From: a virus
Reading direction: 5' to 3' (one strand)
DNA length: 29,308 nt
IMG/VR virus record: IMGVR_UViG_3300037245_001036
Location: 1 to 29,308 of that record
The position numbers and the translations under genes are program-made. Below, in pieces: positions 23,029 through 29,308 of the stretch (within the stretch, counting starts at the first letter, position 1; each line of letters starts with the position of its first letter). The notes beneath the pieces were generated by a model, which saw nothing but the letters and a program-made list of their open reading frames with translations, made no database searches and was not told where the DNA came from.

Positions 23029-23424
23029 TTACGCTCCTTCTCTAACATATCCTAGTATGTTAGCTTCTAATTTTTGTTTACGTTCTTTTTCTAATCGTTC
23101 TTTATTGTCAAAATCTTGTTGTAAGTTGTTTGTTGCATCTACATATGATTTCATAATTCCCATACCTTTAGTGAATATATCCATAGTAGATTCGATTTTA
23201 GAATCCACTTTTTTTTCACTTGCAAGATTCCTTTTATCCATCATCAGTATATCAGATTTAGATTTACCAATAAATTTAGATACAGTTGTACCTGCTACAG
23301 GAATATCAGCCATATCTACAAAAGCAATTTTTCCATTTATATTAGACTGTACCTGACCATTTTTAGAATCCCTTTTGGATTTATCCATTGCTCGTTTATC
23401 GTTTCTTAATGTTTGTACATCCAT
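23029..23424 (-). CDS. Hypothetical charged helical protein (131 aa)
   Basis: The N-terminus is highly basic and polar (LRNDKRAMDKSKRDSKNG), the middle has a short beta-like piece (GKIAFVDMADIPVAGTTVSK), and the last ~45 residues are a likely coiled coil (NLQQDFDNKERLEKERKQKL). No family is recognised. The run of three small genes 23029-22046, with only two- to three-base gaps, suggests that they work together. The ribosome site is AAGGAG. Confidence 0.5.
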   Translation of the reverse strand: MDVQTLRNDKRAMDKSKRDSKNGQVQSNINGKIAFVDMADIPVAGTTVSKFIGKSKSDILMMDKRNLASEKKVDSKIESTMDIFTKGMGIMKSYVDATNNLQQDFDNKERLEKERKQKLEANILGYVREGA

Positions 23425-23449
23425 AGTTATCCAACTCCTTTTTTAATTT

Positions 23450-24238
23450 TTATACCTTGTTATAGGTTTGTGAATTGTATTCAATACCATCAAATTCTGT
23501 GAATCCATCTATATCTGAATCGTTTATAAATAATATACTTACTCCACTTACTAATTTTACTCCCCCAATACCTCTGGGTGAAATAGCTGGTGCATTTGCT
23601 ACACTAATTTGTAGTTTAGTATTTAAATCTAGTTCGTAAATTTTGTTAGCACTATTGTCGCAATGGTATAGTCTGGTACTAACCCCACCAACTCCATATG
23701 GATTTGTAACAGGAGCAGCAACTGAACTAGTCTGTAGCTTAGTTTCTAAATCTAGTTCATATATTAAATCAGATGTACTATCACAGTGATATAACCTTGT
23801 ATTTGTTCCTCCTACACTTCTAGGATTTGAACTAGGACTTGCTACTGAACTTATTTGTAACTTGCTATCTAAATCTAACTCGTAAATCAAATCAGCAGCA
23901 GGGTCACAATGATATAGTCTTGTACTAATTCCACCTACACCGTGTGGACTTGAACCAGGACTTGCTACTGAACTTATTTGTAATTTAGTATTAGGGTCTA
24001 ATTCATATACTGCATCATTAGTGCTATCACAAAGATATAATCTTGCAATAACTCCACCAATAGCATATGGATTTATACCTGGTGATAATGCCGAACTAAT
24101 TTGTAGTTTAGTTTCTAAATCTAATTCATAAATTAAATCAGTAATACTATCAGTGTTATATAATCTATCATCAGATGGTACTATTGCACTAACATCTAAT
24201 CCACCATCTACAGCAGGTCCATTAATACCTATTTGCAT
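23450..24238 (-). CDS. Beta-propeller-like repeat protein A (262 aa)
   Basis: About five to six tandem units of ~41 residues follow the form R-L-Y-H-C-D-x4-D-x-I-Y-E-L-D-L-x-T-K-L-Q-I-S-S-x-A-x-P-x4-P-x-G-x-G-G. Unit examples are RLYHCDPAADLIYELDL and RLYHCDSTSDLIYELDLETK. Short blades ending in G-G and starting with L-Y fit a beta-propeller. The last ~30 residues (NDSDIDGFTEFDGIEYNSQT) are shared with protein B. It lies after the main fibre, so a receptor- or sugar-binding role is inferred. One Cys per blade (YHCD) is a feature that B lacks. Confidence 0.7.
   Translation of the reverse strand: MQIGINGPAVDGGLDVSAIVPSDDRLYNTDSITDLIYELDLETKLQISSALSPGINPYAIGGVIARLYLCDSTNDAVYELDPNTKLQISSVASPGSSPHGVGGISTRLYHCDPAADLIYELDLDSKLQISSVASPSSNPRSVGGTNTRLYHCDSTSDLIYELDLETKLQTSSVAAPVTNPYGVGGVSTRLYHCDNSANKIYELDLNTKLQISVANAPAISPRGIGGVKLVSGVSILFINDSDIDGFTEFDGIEYNSQTYNKV
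23590..24170. repeat. ~123-bp tandem DNA repeats encoding the blades of protein A
   Basis: The segment CTAATTTGTAGTTTAGT or a near copy recurs about every 123 bases (for example near 23608 and 24097), followed by a TCTAAATCTAGTTCAT-like stretch. Similarity is high at DNA level, enough for recombination between units and with the related gene at 24620-25399. Confidence 0.7.
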
Positions 24239-24271
24239 AATTACTTCACCTCATTTTCTGAAGCACCCATA

Positions 24272-24583
24272 TTAGGATGCTTTCAAAGTAGCTCTATAAG
24301 CATCCAGTTCTGCTTTATGTGTTATAGCTTCTGTTTCCTCTAGTAATTCAGCTTCAATTCCATAAGTTTCACATTCTGTTGCTATAAAGTTAAGTGCTTT
24401 TGTTTCATCAGCTACAGGCAATACATAGCAAGTAATACCTTCTGCATTGTGTTGTCCTACTGATACTTCATTCAAGTTTATTAATTTTGCACTTGTACCT
24501 ATTGCTAACCAATCAATTTGATCCTTATCGTTTCTTCCTACTAAATCTACCAATGAATTTGTTTTAATATGTAAATATTTCAT
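24272..24583 (-). CDS. Hypothetical protein between the propeller paralogues (103 aa)
   Basis: No family is recognised. The protein is mixed alpha/beta, with the start MKYLHIKTNSLVDLVGRND, a middle segment AEGITCYVLPVADETKALNF, and a helical end (AITHKAELDAYRATLKAS). The lone-gene position between two paralogues recalls fibre chaperones or fibre-assembly genes in other phages, but there is no sequence evidence for that. The ribosome site is AAGGAG. Confidence 0.5.
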   Translation of the reverse strand: MKYLHIKTNSLVDLVGRNDKDQIDWLAIGTSAKLINLNEVSVGQHNAEGITCYVLPVADETKALNFIATECETYGIEAELLEETEAITHKAELDAYRATLKAS

Positions 24584-24619
24584 AATTTTAATCTCCTTAT
24601 TTTAAGTCCTAAGACTGGT

Positions 24620-25399
24620 TTATGTTTCATAATCATTTGATGCAAATTCTATTTTATCGAATGCTGTTTGACCATCAATTAATGGAATAATTGTTAGTGT
24701 AGTTGATGATGTTGATTTTATTCCACCTATACCTCTTATAAATGCTTCTTGGGTAGCAACTGAATTAATTGGTAGTAATGTGTCAAGGTCTAATTCATAA
24801 TTTAAATCAGAAGTAGTATCAGTGGTATATAATCTATTATTGGTCCCTCCTATGTCACTTATATCAGTAGAAGGTGTTGCAACTGAATTAATACTTAAAA
24901 GAGTTGTTGTATCTAATTCGTGTAATTCATCTTCTGAACCACCAATAGATGAATATAATCTGTTACTAATTCCACCTATACCAAATAGAAACTCTCCATT
25001 ATTATATAATTGTATTTGTAATTTAGTATCTGGGTCTAGTTCGTAAATGTCAAGCGACTTAGCAACGTATAACTTGTTATTTGTGCCCCCTATACCATTA
25101 GGTGCTGTAAACGGTGCTGTTGCTGAACTAGTCTGTAATTTAGTATCTGGGTCTAGTTCATAAACTAAATTTGTACCACCATCAACGTGATATAGTCTGT
25201 CTAATATTCCACCTATACCAAATGGACTTGTTGATGGTGCACTAACAACACTAATTGATAATAGTGTATCTGGGTCAATTTCCCAAATGTTTTCTGTAAA
25301 AAATCCAGTGGTGTATAATCTCTCAATTCCAGTTAATACAGTTGTTTCATAAGCAACTCTGCTTTTAAATTCCACTCCACCTATTGTTATTTGTCCCAT
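24620..25399 (-). CDS. Beta-propeller-like repeat protein B (259 aa)
   Basis: It has five to six ~40-residue units of the same type as protein A, for example RLYHVDGGTNLVYELDPDTK and RLYTTDTTSDLNYELDLDTL. The blade ends read G-I-G-G. The N-terminal ~25 residues (MGQITIGGVEFKSRVAYETT) differ from those of protein A, while the end (FDKIEFASNDYET) resembles A's (FDGIEYNSQTYNKV). B is the more diverged set, with units interrupted at the third blade. The gene follows the large fibre by 30 bases, and AAGGGAG is the ribosome site. Adhesin or accessory tail-spike roles are inferred. Confidence 0.7.
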   Translation of the reverse strand: MGQITIGGVEFKSRVAYETTVLTGIERLYTTGFFTENIWEIDPDTLLSISVVSAPSTSPFGIGGILDRLYHVDGGTNLVYELDPDTKLQTSSATAPFTAPNGIGGTNNKLYVAKSLDIYELDPDTKLQIQLYNNGEFLFGIGGISNRLYSSIGGSEDELHELDTTTLLSINSVATPSTDISDIGGTNNRLYTTDTTSDLNYELDLDTLLPINSVATQEAFIRGIGGIKSTSSTTLTIIPLIDGQTAFDKIEFASNDYET

Positions 25400-25429
25400 A
25401 TAATCAGGCTCCCTTCTAGTCTAGTTATA

Positions 25430-28400
25430 TTATAGACTTGCATTATCTTTTGTTATTACAAATTCAAAGTTGAATGCTGTTGCATTAGCTGCTACTGCTT
25501 TTATTTTAATCTGTGTATTTGAAACTCTTTCAGCACCTACTACTGCCATTGTTTGCCAAGCTGTTAAAATAGCTGATGTTGTGATTATTGGTTTTATATT
25601 TCCATCATCTGATGTAGTAAGTGGTCCTGTAATAGTAATAGTTCTTTCAAAGAAATCACCAACTAAACCCCATCCACTAGTAGGCATTGCTATAGTTTGA
25701 GGTAGTAATATATTAATTGCTGTCTTAGTTGCTTTCAGTCCTAATTCTGTATTTATTTTACTTGATGATAATAACTGTGTAGTACTGCTTCCACCATCAT
25801 TAATTATTCTATGTTTTGTATCATCAGGTATATGTGTTTGTATGTTTGCATTAGCTGGTTCAGCTCCTACATCATTAGGATCAAGATTATGTGGATTACC
25901 TGTGACTGCTGTAACGTGTGCTTGTATATTTGCATTTATTGGTTCTTTAGTAGCAATTAAGTTAGTCATAGTTGTAACGTGGTTTTCATCATCACCCATT
26001 GCTGCTGCTAATTCATTCAATGTATCTAATACTCCAGGTGCACCATTTACTAAATCAGCAATTCCTGTATCTACATAGTTCTTAGTTGCTGCATCTTGTG
26101 GATTAGATGGTTCTTGTAAACCTATAATTGGTAAACCACTCATATTTATTTTTTTGAAAGCTTTTAGAGCAACTTCACCAGGATGATATCCAAATAATAA
26201 TGAACTTGAATCATCAACTATCCACACACCATTTACTGTGTCATATTCCAATCCTCTACCATCTGGATGTAATAATCCAGAACCTGTGATTTTCTTGTTA
26301 GCAATATCGATATCACCTTGCATTTTTAGAGCAGTACTTGTTGATGCAGGATTTATGAAAAATGCTTCATTGTCTATATCTTTAAATGAGTTTGCTCTTA
26401 ATACTCCGTTGATATCAAATGACCATTTAATACTATCTTGATAACGACCTTCTAGTAATTTACCTGTAGCATTTATTTCATTATTAATTATAACTGTTGG
26501 TTCAGTTGTTGTTTTTGGATTTGTTATTTTTCCACCTATTAGGTCTAACTTAGCAATATAATCAATAAATTTGCTTCCATCCCATACAACATCTACTGTA
26601 AATCCACTGACTTCTATACCTATAATATTTGCTCCTGATACAGTAACTAAATCATAAAATGTTGACTGACCATCAAGACTGATTCTAACATTTTGCACTG
26701 AAGCATTTACATTAAATGTAATAGTATGTATTGTATTTAGTGCTAACGCTACTGCTGTAGTTGTATAAAAGTCTGCATTTGTAGTATTGACCATTGTTAG
26801 TTTTTTCTTATCATTCAATGAGTTTACTATAAATTCATTAGCCATTTTTTGAGTACCTTTACCAGCTAATTCTGGTGGACTTGCTGAAGTAATATTAACA
26901 TTCGCATCATCTACTGAACCTGATACACCACCACCACTTACAAGTGCTATAGTAGGTTGATAAAATACTGCTTCAGATATATTATCAAAATCTGTAGCTG
27001 TTTTATCTATTGATGCTATTGATCTTAATACTGCATTATCTAATATACTATCAGGAATACCCTCTAATATATCTAACCCTAATTCTGCATTAGTTGCTGC
27101 TGCTGCTAAGGTTGCATATAATATTTGACCACGTATTACAAATATTTCTTTATTAATACCCACATATATATGGTGATTCGTTGCATTATTAGGTCCAGGT
27201 ATAAGCTGTCTAATACCACTAGCATTATCATATAAATCAGGGTCAAATGTAACATTTACTTCTGTATTAATACCACCTGCTCCATCCCTCCACACTTCTG
27301 TGAATTGAGTTGGTGATGTAAGACTAAAATCTAATACATTAGGGTTGGTTTCATCAAAATCAGCATTGATACCGAATCCACGCATATCACCTGATGTATA
27401 TTGAAATTGTGCTAAACCTACTAGACCACTAAATGAAATTCCTTTATTAATGAATACACCAGGAAATAAATCCTTTATAGTATTAATAGGTTGATTATTT
27501 ACTATTGGTGATGATATTACTTGTGTTACTGTCACTCTGTCTAAATGTCCTACTATACCTATAAAACTATCTGACCTTCTTTGAGCTCCGTTGGGTTCTG
27601 TAGCTCTTTGAACTACATTCATATTAATATCTACAGATACATATGTTAAATCACTTGATGCTATATTAAGCAGTGTATTATTTACTGAACCTGCATATTC
27701 AATTCTATTTGTTTTTGGTTTGTTAGGGTTTGTATAATCTACTATTGTGTAGATACCTGGTGATATATCAAATGTTTCACCTATACCTTGTGATAATAAT
27801 AAACCATTTACTACTGCTGTTGATGTATTATTATTAGCAACTTCGTGTGTGTAACCATCATTCGTATCATTTACTGTTAATATCTCTCCTTCACTTCCTG
27901 CTGGGAAACTAGAAGGCATATCTGTTAAATCAAATGTAGATAAAGTTGCTTTTTCTATTAATTTTCCACTTGCTAAATCGAACACTACAAATGCTCCATC
28001 TGTTGTTGGTGTAGTTAGAAACTGTACTATATCTGTTACTGTTTTTAATGTTTTAGATACTGCATCATATTGTGCGAATCCTAAATCTGTAGGTGAATCT
28101 TCAATAGCAGCTACTCTAACTAAACTACCTTCTTTACCTACTTTGAATAATTGAGTTAATTCCTCAAATACGAATAAATAATCATCTTCAGTTCCACGAT
28201 TAATTCTAACTCCTGATTTCTTATTTGAATCTGGTACACCTGTTTCATCTGCATCTAGTGTAATCTGTTCATCATTAGTAGTAAATTCAGTTGTATCTAC
28301 TTTAGTTATCGTACCTGTAAATGTAGGGTTATTAATAGTTGATGAACCTTGTAACGTTACTCCACCATCAGAATTTTTACCTACATATCCATCATTTTGA

Positions 28401-29308
28401 TTTTTCTCACTAGTCTTTTGATATCCTACTATGTCACCATTTCCATCTAAACCTTGATATCCATTAGGTTGGTCTTTATTAGCTATCTTTTCTACTACGC
28501 TATCTTGTGCATAAAATGAAGGTAATTCACCATCTAATTTTTCTGAATCATCTATAACACCACTATCAGTAATATCATATGCTGATTTTAATGCTAAATC
28601 ATCTAAAGTTATAGGTGATTCTTCACTGTCCCCAGATAGATTTATTGTAGCAACTTTTCCACCTGTAGGATTTGTAACCCTAGCCTGTTTGTTTTGTAAT
28701 TCATCTTCTATTGCTAATTTATAAACAGTATATGAAGTAACTGGATCACCCATTATACTACCTGTAATAACTGTGATATCTGATGTGTTTCTTTTTGCAT
28801 ATGTTGCTACACCTAGTTGCTCATTAGCAGCTATAGTGAAAGTACCAGCTATTATCTGGTCATCTAGTCCTAATGATAAATCTGCATTATTTATTATATT
28901 TATTGCTGGTCCTGATGATAATGTTCTAAGTATGCTCCCATCAATAGCTGAAGCTACTACAAAATCTTGTCTAACTTGACCTGCTCCACCTGTTTTTCTA
29001 CCAAAGAATTTAGTAGTAAAATTGAAGTCAGTGAAATCACCTAGATATGCTCCTAGAGGTTCTACTGCTAAAAATGCTAATTCAAATTCTCCCACTACTT
29101 CTTGCCATCCTAAACCTACTGCATCACCATATGATACTTCTACTGCTACCTGTTCATATCCTAAACTAGTAGTGGTTGGTACTCTAGTACCCCAAGCTAT
29201 CCCTGACACTGGGTCTATAAGTCCTGATGGTTTATTTGTAGGGAATGAATTTGTAGGTGTTAAAATCGCAACTTCATTAATCAATGTAGATGCTGATACA
29301 CTCCTAGA
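25430..29308 (-). CDS. Large tail fibre / receptor-binding protein, main part (continues at 127-937 across the join)
   Basis: The frame is open to the window edge and joins the piece at 1-937 to give 1562 aa. A start at the TTG at 29284 would be an artefact. The middle has long beta-rich stretches and fibre hallmarks (PNGYQGLDGNGDIVGYQK, FTTNDEQITLDADETG). From residue ~1342 the order DAATKNYVDTGIADLVNGAP, LDTLNELAAAMGDDENH, HVTAVTGNPHNLDPNDVG is the conserved phage-fibre shaft module. The last ~90 residues are a beta-rich C-terminal head (TITITGPLTTSDDGN). Function is inferred from these modules and from position next to the hub gene. The stop is 30 bases before propeller gene B. Confidence 0.9.
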   Translation of the reverse strand, partial: SRSVSASTLINEVAILTPTNSFPTNKPSGLIDPVSGIAWGTRVPTTTSLGYEQVAVEVSYGDAVGLGWQEVVGEFELAFLAVEPLGAYLGDFTDFNFTTKFFGRKTGGAGQVRQDFVVASAIDGSILRTLSSGPAINIINNADLSLGLDDQIIAGTFTIAANEQLGVATYAKRNTSDITVITGSIMGDPVTSYTVYKLAIEDELQNKQARVTNPTGGKVATINLSGDSEESPITLDDLALKSAYDITDSGVIDDSEKLDGELPSFYAQDSVVEKIANKDQPNGYQGLDGNGDIVGYQKTSEKNQNDGYVGKNSDGGVTLQGSSTINNPTFTGTITKVDTTEFTTNDEQITLDADETGVPDSNKKSGVRINRGTEDDYLFVFEELTQLFKVGKEGSLVRVAAIEDSPTDLGFAQYDAVSKTLKTVTDIVQFLTTPTTDGAFVVFDLASGKLIEKATLSTFDLTDMPSSFPAGSEGEILTVNDTNDGYTHEVANNNTSTAVVNGLLLSQGIGETFDISPGIYTIVDYTNPNKPKTNRIEYAGSVNNTLLNIASSDLTYVSVDINMNVVQRATEPNGAQRRSDSFIGIVGHLDRVTVTQVISSPIVNNQPINTIKDLFPGVFINKGISFSGLVGLAQFQYTSGDMRGFGINADFDETNPNVLDFSLTSPTQFTEVWRDGAGGINTEVNVTFDPDLYDNASGIRQLIPGPNNATNHHIYVGINKEIFVIRGQILYATLAAAATNAELGLDILEGIPDSILDNAVLRSIASIDKTATDFDNISEAVFYQPTIALVSGGGVSGSVDDANVNITSASPPELAGKGTQKMANEFIVNSLNDKKKLTMVNTTNADFYTTTAVALALNTIHTITFNVNASVQNVRISLDGQSTFYDLVTVSGANIIGIEVSGFTVDVVWDGSKFIDYIAKLDLIGGKITNPKTTTEPTVIINNEINATGKLLEGRYQDSIKWSFDINGVLRANSFKDIDNEAFFINPASTSTALKMQGDIDIANKKITGSGLLHPDGRGLEYDTVNGVWIVDDSSSLLFGYHPGEVALKAFKKINMSGLPIIGLQEPSNPQDAATKNYVDTGIADLVNGAPGVLDTLNELAAAMGDDENHVTTMTNLIATKEPINANIQAHVTAVTGNPHNLDPNDVGAEPANANIQTHIPDDTKHRIINDGGSSTTQLLSSSKINTELGLKATKTAINILLPQTIAMPTSGWGLVGDFFERTITITGPLTTSDDGNIKPIITTSAILTAWQTMAVVGAERVSNTQIKIKAVAANATAFNFEFVITKDNASL
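29182..29308. repeat. Terminal direct repeat (right copy): circular-contig overlap
   Basis: Exact copy of bases 1-127. It should be counted once in the circular genome. Confidence 0.93.

Noticed and set aside
23450-25399. Diversity-generating retroelement target genes
   Set aside because: No reverse transcriptase or template repeat is present anywhere in the circle. Repeats are explained by blade duplication.
29282-29284. TTG start for the large fibre gene within the right end
   Set aside because: The frame stays open through the window edge and joins a proper ATG with ribosome site at 937 after closing the circle.

Overview
The window is a complete circular dsDNA phage genome (or a phage-like plasmid), linearised at an arbitrary point. 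Bases 1-127 are repeated exactly at 29182-29308, so the unit genome is about 29,181 bp. One large fibre gene is cut by the window ends. The DNA is strongly AT-rich, genes have strong Shine-Dalgarno sequences, and TGA acts as a stop codon (for example before 4776-5618). The replication proteins (replisome organiser with a Phg_2220-type C-terminus, DnaB helicase, Xre regulators) are of the kind found in phages of low-GC Gram-positive bacteria. A Bacillota or Mollicutes-type host is therefore inferred, not proven.

Layout. Two strong divergent promoters lie in 15366-15525. The plus strand (15.5-22.05 kb) carries the early and replication region. In order it holds an Xre regulator, a one-TM micropeptide, a long structured RNA hairpin, a 43-aa protein, an iteron-rich origin-like region, a replisome organiser, a DnaB helicase, a beta-class DNA methyltransferase, a stand-alone DnaB N-terminal-domain protein, a second Xre regulator with its own promoter, another micro-membrane protein, a possible zinc protein, a NUMOD4-HNH homing endonuclease and a four-TM coiled-coil protein. 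The minus strand carries one late operon of about 22.5 kb, from 15365 down to 1 and on through the circle from 29181 to 22046. Its order is adhesion-type proteins (short fibre, tandem FN3-like protein, two small proteins), terminase small and large subunits, portal, scaffold, major capsid protein, terminator, three head-completion/neck proteins, a lipoprotein, a two-domain tail protein, a small Gly/Ala-rich hydrophobic protein, a 1065-aa hub-like protein, the 1562-aa fibre, two paralogous propeller-repeat proteins around a small protein, and three small proteins of which at least one is a membrane protein. The two transcription units converge at 22046-22049, where both stop codons lie inside one dyad that looks like a bidirectional terminator.

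How it works together. Packaging, portal, scaffold and capsid proteins form a standard HK97-fold head. No tail-tube gene or long tape-measure gene is visible. A short tail built from the 280-aa, 203-aa and hub proteins, with the large fibre and the propeller proteins as receptor binders, fits best. Replication appears to use the host polymerase and primase, with phage-supplied origin, organiser and helicase. No integrase, primase, DNA polymerase, endolysin, tRNA or CRISPR array was recognised. The missing endolysin, the virion-operon lipoprotein, the RNA hairpin, the iteron arrays and the stand-alone DnaB N-domain are the points most worth following up.
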